Below, piece by piece: positions 51,945 through 60,516 of a DNA stretch of 64,000 nt. Location of the stretch: contig CAKQQQ010000001.1 of the NCBI GenBank assembly GCA_934271065.1, positions 62,001 through 126,000 of the forward strand, written 5' to 3'. The position numbers and the translations under genes were made by a program. Origin of the DNA: an uncultured Clostridia bacterium (GTDB taxonomy: Bacteria > Bacillota > Clostridia > Christensenellales > Borkfalkiaceae). Every line of letters begins with the position of its first letter. Within the stretch, counting starts at the first letter, position 1. Under the pieces are notes generated by a model. That model made no database searches and had not been told where the DNA came from. It saw nothing but the letters and a program-made list of their open reading frames with translations.

Positions 51945-53384
51945 ATGTCTGCTTACGACGTAGCGGTAATAGGCGGCGGGGTTATAGGGGCGTTCGTTCT
52001 CCGTAACCTTACGCGATATAAACTCAACGTAATAATGCTCGAAAAAGAGAGCGACGTCTGTATGGGGCAAAGTAAAGCCAACAGCGGAATAGTGCACGCG
52101 GGTTTCGACGCGAAAGAAGGCTCGCTGAAAGCGAAATTCAACGTCGAAGGCGCGGCGATGATGCCCGCGGTTGCGCGCGAACTTGGGGTTAAATACAAAA
52201 ATAACGGCTCGCTCGTAGTGGCTTTTTCTTCAGAAGAATTAAAAACGCTCGAAGACCTTAAAAGGCGCGGAGAGAACAACGGGGTAGACAGACTCGAAAT
52301 CATATCCGCGGAAGAACTTAAAAAATTAGAGCCTAACGTGTCGGACGAAGCGAAAGGCGCGCTTTACGCAAAGGGCGGCGGCATAATCTGTCCGTACGAA
52401 CTTACCATAGCGGCGATCGGAAACGCGATGGATAACGGCGCGAAACTGATAAGGAATTTCGAAGTCGTCAAGATCACGCGCGACGAAGAAGATAACGTTT
52501 ATTCCGTATATTCGCAAGACGGTAACGAAGTCCGCGCAAAGGTTATAATCAACTGCGCCGGAATAGGCAGCGGCAAAATCGCCGCGCTTACCGGCGACGA
52601 TCTGCCTTCGCACGGAAGACGCGGCGAGTATATATTGCTTGATAAAAAAGACGGGCAATTCGTCGGGCATACGCTGTTTTTTACTCCCACCGCAAAGGGG
52701 AAAGGCATACTTGTAACCAACACGGTAGACGGCAACGTATTACTCGGTCCGACCGCGGAAGAGATTACGGATAACGATACGTCAACCACTCGCGACGGGC
52801 TTGCGGAAATTATCGAAAAGGCTAATAAAATGTGTAAAAATCCGCCGATTTACGATTCCATAACTTCTTTTGCGGGGGTAAGGGCGTATAGCGACGAACA
52901 CGATTTTATAATTAAAGAGAGAGATAACTTCAAAGGCGTTATTCATCTCGTCGGGATAGAGTCGCCCGGTCTTACGTCCGCGCCCGCGATAGGCAAATAC
53001 GTCGTAGATAAACTCGTAGCAAAGCGAATCGCGCTTAAAAAGACGTCAAACTTTAACCCCACTCGCGAACCCGATTGTTTTTTCCATAACCTTACGCGCG
53101 AAGAACAAAACGAACTTATAAAACGCGATCCTTCTTACGGCAGAATAATTTGTCGGTGCGAACGCATAACGGAAGGCGAAATAATCCGCGCGATTACCGT
53201 AAACCCCAAAGCGACGACGATCGATTCGGTAAAAAGGAGAACCCGCGCCGGAATGGGTAGGTGTCAGGGCGGCTTTTGTCAACCGTCGATAGCCGAAATC
53301 ATCTCGCGCGAAACGGGCGTGCCGCTCGGCGAAATAACGAAGAGCGGAAGAGAGTCTAAACTTTTCAAAGGGGTAACCAAATGA
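51945..53384 (+). CDS. FAD-dependent oxidoreductase with BFD-type [2Fe-2S] domain (GlpA-like)
   Basis: 479 residues. FAD motif DVAVIGGGVIGAFVLRNL opens a DAO-fold dehydrogenase (NSGIVHAGFDAKEGSLKA). The C-terminal 90 residues carry a BFD-like cluster-binding domain with CRC and CQGGFCQP. This is the GlpA-type subunit of anaerobic glycerol-3-phosphate dehydrogenase found in clostridia next to an FAD partner and a DUF1667 protein. L-2-hydroxyglutarate oxidase is the alternative. AAGGAG before the ATG; overlaps the next gene by ATGA. Confidence 0.85.
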   Translation: MSAYDVAVIGGGVIGAFVLRNLTRYKLNVIMLEKESDVCMGQSKANSGIVHAGFDAKEGSLKAKFNVEGAAMMPAVARELGVKYKNNGSLVVAFSSEELKTLEDLKRRGENNGVDRLEIISAEELKKLEPNVSDEAKGALYAKGGGIICPYELTIAAIGNAMDNGAKLIRNFEVVKITRDEEDNVYSVYSQDGNEVRAKVIINCAGIGSGKIAALTGDDLPSHGRRGEYILLDKKDGQFVGHTLFFTPTAKGKGILVTNTVDGNVLLGPTAEEITDNDTSTTRDGLAEIIEKANKMCKNPPIYDSITSFAGVRAYSDEHDFIIKERDNFKGVIHLVGIESPGLTSAPAIGKYVVDKLVAKRIALKKTSNFNPTREPDCFFHNLTREEQNELIKRDPSYGRIICRCERITEGEIIRAITVNPKATTIDSVKRRTRAGMGRCQGGFCQPSIAEIISRETGVPLGEITKSGRESKLFKGVTK

Positions 53385-54634
53385 ATAATTGCGATATAGT
53401 AATCGTCGGCGGCGGACCTGCCGGGCTTGCCGCGGCGGCGGCGGCTTACGACGCGGGCGTAAAAGACGTAGTTATCCTTGAAAGAGACGTCAAAACCGGC
53501 GGGATACTCAATCAATGTATTCATAACGGATTCGGGCTTACGCGATTCAAAGAAAGTCTGTCCGGACCGGAATACGCCGCAAGATTTCAAACCGAAGTCG
53601 AAAAAAGAAATATTCGTGTAATGACCGAAACTACGGTTTTGTCTGTCGGCGCGGATAAGACCGTGACGGCAATATCTCCTGCCGAAGGCATTTTTACGAT
53701 TAAAGCGAAAGCAATCGTTCTCGCAACGGGTTGCAGGGAACGCAGTCGCGGCGCGTTGAATATAGCGGGGACTCGCTCCGCGGGGATATATTCGGCGGGT
53801 ACGGCGCAAAAATACGCGAATATCAAGGGGTATCTCGTAGGTAAAAACGTAGTCATATTAGGTTCGGGCGATATAGGGCTTATAATGGCGCGCAGAATGA
53901 CTCTCGAAGGCGCGAAAGTGCAAGCCGTGTTTGAACTGATGCCGTATTCGAGCGGTCTTAAAAGAAACATCGCGCAATGTCTCGACGATTTCGGCATTCC
54001 GCTTTATTTAAGCCATACGATCGTCGGTATCGACGGTAAAGACAGGGTTAGCGGCGTTACGGTGGCCGAAGTAGACGCGAATAAAAAACCGATCGCCGGT
54101 ACGGAAAAGCATTTCGATTGCGATACCGTACTGTTCTCCGTCGGGCTTATCCCCGAAAACGAACTTGCGGAAGGCGCGGGAATAAAACTGTCGCCCAGAA
54201 CCAAAGGCGCGGAAGTATATCAGAACAGGGAGACTTCCGTAGACGGAATATTTGCCTGCGGCAACGCTTTACAGGTCCACGATCTCGTCGATTTCGTATC
54301 CGAAGAAGCCGAAATAGCGGGCAGAGCGGCCGCCGAATCGATAACGCGACCAAAAGAAGAGCGGAACGCAACCGAAGTGGCGAACGGCATCGGCGTTACT
54401 TACGTTTTGCCGCAAAAAATCGATAAGAGCCGCGCGGGCGACGTTAAACTGTATTTTCGCGTAAACGGAGAATATAAAGATTGTTTCGTTGTCGTTAAAG
54501 ACGGCGAAAAAGAAATCATGCGCCTTAAAAAGCGAGTGGTCGCTCCGGGCGAAATGGAGAAGTTGACGCTTTCCGCGTCGAAAATATCCGCGCTCGGCAA
54601 AAACATTACCGTCAGTTTGGAGTTTAATCGATGA
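53381..54634 (+). CDS. NAD(P)/FAD-dependent oxidoreductase (GlpB-like partner)
   Basis: 417 residues with FAD motif DIVIVGGGPAGLAAAAAAYD, an ATGCRERSRGA region, and a second nucleotide-binding motif VVILGSGDIGLIMARR. It belongs to the pyridine nucleotide-disulphide oxidoreductase group that pairs with GlpA-like subunits. The tail (after 320) is a beta-rich extension. Overlaps at both ends by ATGA show strict coupling with its partners. Confidence 0.85.
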   Translation: MNNCDIVIVGGGPAGLAAAAAAYDAGVKDVVILERDVKTGGILNQCIHNGFGLTRFKESLSGPEYAARFQTEVEKRNIRVMTETTVLSVGADKTVTAISPAEGIFTIKAKAIVLATGCRERSRGALNIAGTRSAGIYSAGTAQKYANIKGYLVGKNVVILGSGDIGLIMARRMTLEGAKVQAVFELMPYSSGLKRNIAQCLDDFGIPLYLSHTIVGIDGKDRVSGVTVAEVDANKKPIAGTEKHFDCDTVLFSVGLIPENELAEGAGIKLSPRTKGAEVYQNRETSVDGIFACGNALQVHDLVDFVSEEAEIAGRAAAESITRPKEERNATEVANGIGVTYVLPQKIDKSRAGDVKLYFRVNGEYKDCFVVVKDGEKEIMRLKKRVVAPGEMEKLTLSASKISALGKNITVSLEFNR

Positions 54635-54984
54635 TAACGAAAGAGTTGACTTGTATCGAATGCCCCGTAGGGTGTCATATCGAAGTGGATCTCGAATACG
54701 ATAATAAGGTGGCGGCGGTGCGCGGCAATTCCTGTCCGCGCGGTAAAGCCTACGCCGAAAGCGAAGTCGTTTGCCCCGTCAGGACGATAACTTCCACCGT
54801 CAGGGCGCAAGACGGAACTATGGTTTCGGTCAAAACCGATAAACCCGTCAAAAAGGCGGAGATTTTCGAGATAATGAAAAAAATAAACGCCGCCGACTGC
54901 GCGTTGCCGATTAAAATCGGCGACGTAGTAATTAAAAACGTTACGGACGGCGTCAACGTGATCGCCACCGGTAATTTCGGATAA
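54631..54984 (+). CDS. DUF1667 Cys-containing protein
   Basis: 117 residues. Cys motifs CIECPVGC (9-16), NSCPRGKAYAESEVVCP and the KIGDVVIKNV fold are diagnostic of DUF1667, a presumed iron-sulfur electron carrier always encoded after GlpA/GlpB-like flavoproteins. Its TAA overlaps the start of the next gene by TAATG. Confidence 0.9.
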   Translation: MITKELTCIECPVGCHIEVDLEYDNKVAAVRGNSCPRGKAYAESEVVCPVRTITSTVRAQDGTMVSVKTDKPVKKAEIFEIMKKINAADCALPIKIGDVVIKNVTDGVNVIATGNFG

Positions 54985-55874
54985 TGAAAACAGTAAACGT
55001 AAACGAACTTAATAAAAGGTACGGGATTTCCGGTCAGTTTGAAAAAACGGACGAAGAATATTACTCTGTCGTAAACGCCGTTAAAGAGAGCGTAAAACGC
55101 GATTTTAAGGAAAAGCCGATCATTCTCATATCCGGACCGTCCGGATCGGGCAAAACCACTACGGCGGAAATGCTCGAAAGTATGCTTGACGGCGAAGGCG
55201 TAAGCACGCATACCGTTTCGATCGATAATTATTTCAGAACGGTAACCGAAGCCGAACGCGGAAACGTCGATTACGAATCTCCGACGAGAGTGGACGGGGA
55301 ACTTTTAAGCGAGCATATCGAAAAAATCGCAAGATGCGAAGAAGTCGAGATTCCGATTTTCGATTTCGTATCGACTATGCGTAGCGATAAAACCGTCCGA
55401 CTTAAAAGAAAACCCGACGAACTCGTTATTTTCGAAGGCATACACGCGCTTAATCCGTCGGTAATAACCGCGCCGAAAGACGCGACGTCGAAAATTTATA
55501 TAAGCGTAAGAACGCGCGTAAGTTACGGCGACAAACTCCTTCCGCCCGAATACGTCAGGTTGATGAGAAGGATTGCAAGGGATAAACTTTTTCGCGGCAG
55601 AAGCGCGGAAGAGACCTTGAAATTTTACGACGACGTAAAGCGCGGCGAAGACAAATACGTTCTTCCGTTCAAACGATACGCAGACTATTCGATAGACAGT
55701 TTTATCGGCTACGAAGTCGGGGTGTATAAAAGCGTCGTCGAAAGCGACGTGTCCGCGCTTGCGGGTAATTACGAAACCGCGAAAGTTCTCTGCGAATTTT
55801 TGAAAAACGTTAAGCCGTTAAATCCCGAAAAAACGCCCTATAACTCGCTTATCCGCGAATTTATAGGACGTTAA
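54984..55874 (+). CDS. Uridine-kinase/phosphoribulokinase-like nucleoside kinase
   Basis: 296 residues. After about 45 residues comes a P-loop ILISGPSGSGKTTTAEML, then SIDNYFRTVTEAERGNVDYE and FEGIHALNPSV. This matches the PRK/uridine kinase family; members with an N-terminal extension are often labelled 'nucleoside kinase'. It is fused by overlap to the glycerol-type cassette, and its true substrate in that operon is unknown. Confidence 0.8.
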   Translation: MKTVNVNELNKRYGISGQFEKTDEEYYSVVNAVKESVKRDFKEKPIILISGPSGSGKTTTAEMLESMLDGEGVSTHTVSIDNYFRTVTEAERGNVDYESPTRVDGELLSEHIEKIARCEEVEIPIFDFVSTMRSDKTVRLKRKPDELVIFEGIHALNPSVITAPKDATSKIYISVRTRVSYGDKLLPPEYVRLMRRIARDKLFRGRSAEETLKFYDDVKRGEDKYVLPFKRYADYSIDSFIGYEVGVYKSVVESDVSALAGNYETAKVLCEFLKNVKPLNPEKTPYNSLIREFIGR

Positions 55875-55926
55875 TTTTCGATATTCGGCAATAGATCAGC
55901 CGTGTCGTTTTGCCCGAATAACGGTG

Positions 55927-56112
55927 TTACCGGTCGGCGAGTTCTTCGTAAGAATCCGACTTCTTGTTCTTCTTGTCGGTCACTTCGGAAACCTTTTGTT
56001 TTAACTGTTCCTGACCGTCTTTGACGAGTTTTCTCGCCTTATAAGAGTTTGCGACTATAACCGCACCGGCAAGAAGTCCGGCAATCATACCGCAAACGAA
56101 ACCTTTTTCCAT
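55927..56112 (-). CDS. Small YtxH-like membrane protein
   Basis: 61 residues from the ATG at 56112 (AAGGAGAAA upstream; an in-frame longer start at 56190 has no site). One membrane helix (GFVCGMIAGLLAGAVIVANS) is followed by a charged Lys/Glu helix, the plan of YtxH-like envelope stress proteins. The extra N-terminal 26 codons of the open frame look like promoter DNA. Confidence 0.7.
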   Translation of the reverse strand: MEKGFVCGMIAGLLAGAVIVANSYKARKLVKDGQEQLKQKVSEVTDKKNKKSDSYEELADR

Positions 56113-56208
56113 ACTTTCTCCTTGCGTTTGCCCGATATAAGTATGTGTAAAAAAATCAAATATAATAAATCGATTGACAAAAATGCGCAAATATAGTAAA
56201 AGGATAAT

Positions 56209-56625
56209 ATGGGTAGAATAATTGCTTTCGATATAGGCGATAAAAGAGTGGGCGTCGCGTTAAGCGATCCGCTCGGTATTATGGCGTTACCGCAAAAGAC
56301 GTATTGGCGTAAAGGCTACGAAAAGGATTTACAGGCTTTAAGCCTTATCGCAAAAGAGTCGTGCGCCGAAAAAATCGTTTGCGGCTTGCCGTTGAATTTT
56401 GACGGAAGCGAAAGCGAACAGACGGTTAAAACGCGCGAATTTATCGACGGGCTGAAAAAATACGTCGATATACCGATAGTTACCGCAGACGAGCGGTTTA
56501 CTACGCTTATGGCGCGCAGAGTCTTAATCGAAGCGGATATGCGCAGGGAAAAGCGGAAAGAAGTTATAGACAGTATAGCCGCTTCGTATATACTCGAAGA
56601 TTATATTAAAAAAGGAAACGGTTAA
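56209..56625 (+). CDS. ruvX: Putative pre-16S rRNA nuclease / Holliday-junction resolvase-like YqgF
   Basis: 138 residues of the RNase H fold: IAFDIGDKRVGVALSDPLG with the first catalytic Asp, FVNADERFTTLMA-like VTADERFTTLMARR with the second, and VIDSIAASYILEDYI at the end. It sits before DUF1292 as in most Firmicutes (alaS-reoM-ruvX-yrzB). TTGACA (56174-56179) lies upstream, but the best -10 at 17 bases (TAAAAG) overlaps the ribosome site AAAAGGA. Confidence 0.92.
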   Translation: MGRIIAFDIGDKRVGVALSDPLGIMALPQKTYWRKGYEKDLQALSLIAKESCAEKIVCGLPLNFDGSESEQTVKTREFIDGLKKYVDIPIVTADERFTTLMARRVLIEADMRREKRKEVIDSIAASYILEDYIKKGNG

Positions 56626-57008
56626 TGAACGGAAAATGTCGCGAAACGGAAAATAACGGCGACGGCGTGGTTGCGCTTACCGACGACGTCGGCGAAGTGG
56701 TAAGGTTTTATCACGTCGGCACGATAGAGCATAAAGGCGAGTGGTATGCGTTTTTCAAGCCGGTTGAAGAACTCGACGGTATCGATCCGGACGAACTTTT
56801 GATTTATCGTATCGTAGAGCGGGATCAAGGCGAAGACTTAGAACCCGTTTTAGACGATAAGGTTCAGGCGGAAGTTTACGAACGCTTTATTAAGGAAATA
56901 GAAGACGACGATGACGACGGTGCGCCGATAACTACGCGCGGCTGTTGCGGCGGCGGCGATTGCCCGTCGCAAGGCGATTGTTCCGCCTGCACGGGTTGTA
57001 GAAAATAA
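56625..57008 (+). CDS. DUF1292 protein with Cys-rich tail
   Basis: 127 residues, overlapping ruvX by TAATG. The conserved part (VVALTDDVGEVVRFYHVGTI to LIYRIV) is DUF1292/YrzB. The acidic stretch and the last 20 residues with six Cys (CCGGGDC, CSACTGC) go beyond the short standard domain and could bind metal. The function of DUF1292 is unknown. Confidence 0.88.
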   Translation: MNGKCRETENNGDGVVALTDDVGEVVRFYHVGTIEHKGEWYAFFKPVEELDGIDPDELLIYRIVERDQGEDLEPVLDDKVQAEVYERFIKEIEDDDDDGAPITTRGCCGGGDCPSQGDCSACTGCRK

Positions 57009-57028
57009 CGTTGTAGAAAATAATTATA

Positions 57029-57068
57029 AAAATCCGACGGGGTAAGTCTGTTTACCCCGTCGGATTTT
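57029..57068 (+). terminator. Terminator after DUF1292
   Basis: A 17-bp stem (57029-57045 with 57052-57068) with an A-rich left and T-rich right end, so it can work in both directions; the next gene on the minus strand ends at 57074. Confidence 0.9.
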
Positions 57069-57073
57069 ATCGT

Positions 57074-57214
57074 TTACAGATCGTCTACGTCCTGCGTGGG
57101 TTCTTCGAGCGGTTCGGTAAGAAAATTACCGGTATAACTTCCCAAAGGATCGAACGGCGAGACGGGCGCGATCGGAATTTTCAGACCTTTAACGGTCTTT
57201 TTCTTCTTTTTCAT
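57074..57214 (-). CDS. 46-residue peptide with DPLGSYTG...QDVDDL motif
   Basis: Five Lys follow the Met, then KTVKGLKIPIAPVSPFDPLG, SYTG and a C-terminal PTQDVDDL. Short clostridial proteins with a DPxGSYTG...PxQDADDL pattern are common and unnamed. There is no ribosome site, but the start overlaps the stop of the upstream mini-gene (TAATG), so it would be translated by coupling. Confidence 0.55.
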   Translation of the reverse strand: MKKKKKTVKGLKIPIAPVSPFDPLGSYTGNFLTEPLEEPTQDVDDL

Positions 57215-57303
57215 TATTTGCTGTTTTTGGTTCGAGAGCAACCCTTGGTTGCTTCCTTCTTGACCGACTTACAATTTTTGGTTTCTTTTTTCATAAATCG
57301 CAT
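57214..57303 (-). CDS. Putative 29-residue Lys/Cys peptide coupled to the next
   Basis: MRF-MKKETKNCKSVKKEATKGC on the minus strand; an alternative start at 57294 gives 26 residues. Basic, with two Cys. Ribosome site weak. It is kept because its stop is shared with the start of the 46-residue peptide. Confidence 0.4.
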   Translation of the reverse strand: MRFMKKETKNCKSVKKEATKGCSRTKNSK

Positions 57304-57445
57304 CTCAGAGCGTTGATTTTAACTTTCCGTAATCGCGTTGACGGCAAACGCATATTTCAACATCGATCGCGGCGTCGTTAAAATCGTAGTCCCCGATTTT
57401 CCTCCTTCGCTGTTATTGTCGGCAGAATTCGCTAAATTATACGCT
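57304..57445 (-). other. Gap with a strong ribosome-site-like GAAGGAGG but no start codon
   Basis: On the minus strand GAAGGAGG (57408-57401) is followed by AAAATCGGGG with no ATG, GTG or TTG at useful distance. The frame after it is open (GDYDFNDAAIDVEICVCRQR, then GKLKSTL) and ends at TGA before the mini-genes. It may be a decayed small gene. No hairpin terminator was seen. Confidence 0.3.
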
Positions 57446-58135
57446 TTAATTTATTTTTTCGACGGGCGACGTTCGCGATTCGAGAATTTCCGCCGTTTTA
57501 CCGTCTACGAGATAAGCGGTGGTTTCGTTACCGTCGGTAAACCCGACGTACCAATACAATGCGCCGTCGTTTTCTATAAGTCTTATCATAATTTCTCCGT
57601 ATTCTTCGTTTGAAAAATATTCGCTCAGTTTGCCGCCGTCGCTTGATTTGATAGCGGATATAGCGCGTTCGTAACCTATCGTATTTTCAAGATTGACGGC
57701 GGTCGGCACAAACTTTTTCTTTTCTCCGTTTATCGTAATAATCAGCGTAAAATTTCCGTGTAATTTACTTTTGGGTCGTATGTAACATTCCCGTCTGGGC
57801 GATATCGGCTTAAAAACGAATTGAGCGGAATATTTTTCGTCTTCCGTTTCCACGCAGGCGAACATATCGGCGTTTTCCGCTTCGGAATCGCCGACGGGTG
57901 TAACCCGTATAACGATAAGCGGTTTTAGCTCCGACGGGTTGCCGTCTTCGATAAACGGCGATTCGCGCATTTCGGAAAACACTTCTATTTTCATGTCGTC
58001 GTCTTCGGCAATATATATTCCGTCGCGTAACTGACTGATTTTAGACGCCGTTCCGTCGGTTTTTTTACATCCCGACGAAAAGGCGAGAGTCGAAAACCCG
58101 ATAAAAGTTATAAAAAGAAACAGGACTTTTTTCAT
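57446..58135 (-). CDS. Predicted lipoprotein of unknown function
   Basis: 229 residues. KKVLFLFITFIGFSTLAFSS then GC is a signal peptide with a lipobox-like SSGC. The mature part is acidic, with a beta-rich middle and a C-terminal part (YWYVGFTDGNETTAYLVDGK) like a small PepSY-type unit. No catalytic motif is seen. GGGAGAAA precedes the ATG. Confidence 0.75.
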   Translation of the reverse strand: MKKVLFLFITFIGFSTLAFSSGCKKTDGTASKISQLRDGIYIAEDDDMKIEVFSEMRESPFIEDGNPSELKPLIVIRVTPVGDSEAENADMFACVETEDEKYSAQFVFKPISPRRECYIRPKSKLHGNFTLIITINGEKKKFVPTAVNLENTIGYERAISAIKSSDGGKLSEYFSNEEYGEIMIRLIENDGALYWYVGFTDGNETTAYLVDGKTAEILESRTSPVEKIN

Positions 58136-58231
58136 AAATAATTTTCTCCCGCTTTATACGAATAACGCCGACTTCGGTCTGTATACGATACGCCGACGCG
58201 TTTACGATATATTTATGCTTAATAATTAGCG

Positions 58232-58240
58232 ATTATATCA
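58232..58240 (-). promoter_or_regulatory. Extended -10 promoter of the lipoprotein gene
   Basis: On the minus strand TGATATAAT forms an extended -10 (TGnTATAAT); no TTGACA lies at the right distance. The gap 58136-58445 contains only this and the promoter for the next plus-strand gene. Confidence 0.5.
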
Positions 58241-58293
58241 CATAATGCTCCGATTATTCTTTTTTCGCGTTTTATATTCGTTGTTAAAAGAAG

Positions 58294-58322
58294 TTGATTT
58301 TTACGAATTAGTATGTTATACT
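58294..58322 (+). promoter_or_regulatory. Promoter of the 167-residue membrane protein (TTGATT-17-TATACT)
   Basis: TTGATT 58294-58299 and TATACT 58317-58322, followed by a leader of about 117 bases in which no known riboswitch was recognised. Confidence 0.65.
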
Positions 58323-58445
58323 TTATGGCGATAAGCGTAATTGAATTCGGGAGCGTCGCAGTAACGTCGATCGACGGCGCGTCGCGCCTGCCGAATATAC
58401 GACGATAGCCGTACGGTTTAGTTTATTGCGCTTCGCGGGAGTAAA

Positions 58446-58949
58446 ATGGGCGACGAAAAAAAAGTTAAAAAACAAAACGCGATAGATAGTCTCATCGTAA
58501 AGACGGCTTTGATTACCGTTTGCGCGATTATAGGCGTTTTCGCTTTAATTTTATTGATTACGCCGTTGGCCGCGCCGTCGTTTGCGGGCGGCGTTTGTAA
58601 AACCTTAGGCATAAAAACGGCGGCGACTCATTTTTACGAGACCGCTTACGAACGGAACGCGAACCCCGATAATTTCTCGAATTATATCGACGCGGCGTAC
58701 GATTCGAAAGATTATTCCGCGGTTTCGGGCTTGGGCGACGACGTGATCAGATTCAAAAACGCGTTGCCTGCCGGCGAGTACGGAACGTTTACGACTTACG
58801 TTGCGGAATCGCTGTATATAACGGGCGACAAAAGGGGCAGCGCGAAATTCGCCGTCGAAGTCGGCGGCACGGCTCTCGCGTACGTTAACGCGGCGTATTC
58901 GTCCGACGCGGAATATAAAGCGTTTCTCGACGAATTTTCAGGTAAATAA
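58446..58949 (+). CDS. Single-pass membrane protein of unknown function
   Basis: 167 residues. A basic head (about 18) is followed by one membrane helix ([21 protein letters not shown]) and a soluble Ala/Tyr-rich domain ([19 protein letters not shown]) with a TPR-like helical look. The GGGAG site is good. It is 26 bases before guaA and may share its transcript. Confidence 0.65.
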   Translation: MGDEKKVKKQNAIDSLIVKTALITVCAIIGVFALILLITPLAAPSFAGGVCKTLGIKTAATHFYETAYERNANPDNFSNYIDAAYDSKDYSAVSGLGDDVIRFKNALPAGEYGTFTTYVAESLYITGDKRGSAKFAVEVGGTALAYVNAAYSSDAEYKAFLDEFSGK

Positions 58950-58975
58950 TTTTTTCACATAAAGGATTACTGCTT

Positions 58976-60511
58976 ATGCAACACGAAAAAGTATTGGTGC
59001 TCGATTTTGGCGGACAGTATAATCAACTGATCGCAAGAAGGGTAAGAGAGCAGAACGTATATTGCGAATTGCTCCCTTGCGACGTTTCACTCGACCGTAT
59101 CAAGGAATTTAATCCGAAAGGAATTATCTTTACGGGCGGACCGAACAGCGTTTACGACGAATCTTCGCCGCATATCGATAAAGAGATATTCGAACTCGGC
59201 GTTCCCGTACTCGGTATATGCTACGGCGCGCAACTTACGGCTTATACGCTCGGCGGCAAGGTCGAACACGCCGAAACGAGAGAATACGGTAAAAGCGACG
59301 TCGTTTACGACGTTTCGTCCGAAATTTTCAAAGACGTCGATAAAGAAAACGTTTGCTGGATGAGCCATACCGATTATATTTCCGTTCCGCCCGCAGGCTT
59401 CAAAGTCGTCGCGACTACGGCGACTTGCCCCGTCGCCGCTATGGAAAACGCCGAAAAGGGTTTTTATGCGGTGCAGTTCCATCCGGAAGTTATGCATACC
59501 AGACAGGGCGAACGCATTTTAAGAAATTTCTTATACAACGTCTGCAAAGTTTCTGGCGACTGGACAATGTCAAACTTCGTAAAAGAACAGGTTACCAAAA
59601 TCAAAGAAAAATGCGGAGACAAGAAAGTCCTTTGCGCGATGAGCGGCGGTGTGGACAGCGCGGTCGCGGCAACGCTTATACATAAAGCGGTAGGGGATAA
59701 TCTTACCTGTATATTCGTCGATCACGGTTTATTGCGTAAAAACGAAGCCGAAGACGTTTACAGAACGTTTAAGACCGAACGCGGAATGAACCTTATCAAA
59801 GCGGACGCAGCCGACAGGTTTTTGGGTAAACTTGCGGGCGTATCCGATCCCGAAACCAAAAGAAAGATAATCGGCGGAGAATTTATCAAAGTATTCGAAG
59901 ACGAAGCGAAAAAAATCGGTAAAGTCGATTATCTCGTACAGGGTACGATATACCCCGACGTAATCGAAAGCGGAAAGGGTAAGAGCGCGGTCATCAAGTC
60001 GCACCACAACGTCGGCGGTTTGCCGAGTGTGGTCGATTTCAAGGAGATTATCGAGCCGCTTCGCGACCTTTTCAAAGACGAAGTAAGAAAAGTCGGTTTC
60101 GAACTCGGTTTACCCGAAGAAATCGTTATGCGTCAGCCGTTCCCCGGTCCCGGGCTTGCCATAAGAATTATCGGCGACGTTACCCGCGAAAAAATCAAGA
60201 CTTTGCAAGACGCGGATTATATTTATCGCGAAGAAATAGCAAAAGCGGGCTTAAATAAAGAAATCTGGCAATATTTTGCGGTGCTTACCAATTGCCGTTC
60301 CGTAGGCGTAATGGGCGACAGTAGAACGTATTCGTATACGCTTGCGCTGCGCGCCGTAACGTCCGTAGACGGAATGACTGCCGACTGGGCGCGCATTCCT
60401 TACGACGTAATGGAAAAAATCTCCACGAGAATAGTAAACGAAGTACAGGATATTAACCGTATAGTTTACGATATAACGTCCAAGCCGCCGGCAACCATCG
60501 AGTGGGAATAA
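58976..60511 (+). CDS. guaA: GMP synthase (glutamine-hydrolysing)
   Basis: 511 residues. Class I amidotransferase Cys in [15 protein letters not shown] (near 80) and [11 protein letters not shown]-pyrophosphatase P-loop [20 protein letters not shown] near 221; C-terminal [20 protein letters not shown]. It makes GMP from XMP and glutamine. AAAGGA lies before the ATG. Confidence 0.96.
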   Translation: MQHEKVLVLDFGGQYNQLIARRVREQNVYCELLPCDVSLDRIKEFNPKGIIFTGGPNSVYDESSPHIDKEIFELGVPVLGICYGAQLTAYTLGGKVEHAETREYGKSDVVYDVSSEIFKDVDKENVCWMSHTDYISVPPAGFKVVATTATCPVAAMENAEKGFYAVQFHPEVMHTRQGERILRNFLYNVCKVSGDWTMSNFVKEQVTKIKEKCGDKKVLCAMSGGVDSAVAATLIHKAVGDNLTCIFVDHGLLRKNEAEDVYRTFKTERGMNLIKADAADRFLGKLAGVSDPETKRKIIGGEFIKVFEDEAKKIGKVDYLVQGTIYPDVIESGKGKSAVIKSHHNVGGLPSVVDFKEIIEPLRDLFKDEVRKVGFELGLPEEIVMRQPFPGPGLAIRIIGDVTREKIKTLQDADYIYREEIAKAGLNKEIWQYFAVLTNCRSVGVMGDSRTYSYTLALRAVTSVDGMTADWARIPYDVMEKISTRIVNEVQDINRIVYDITSKPPATIEWE

Positions 60512-60516
60512 CGATT

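Noticed and set aside
55875..55925. Terminator between the kinase gene and the YtxH-like gene
   Set aside because: Only TATTCGG...CCGAATA with a loop over 20 bases and no T-run.
57338..57613. 91-codon plus-strand frame over the lipoprotein 3' end
   Set aside because: Opposite a gene with a clear signal peptide; no ribosome site and no recognisable domain.
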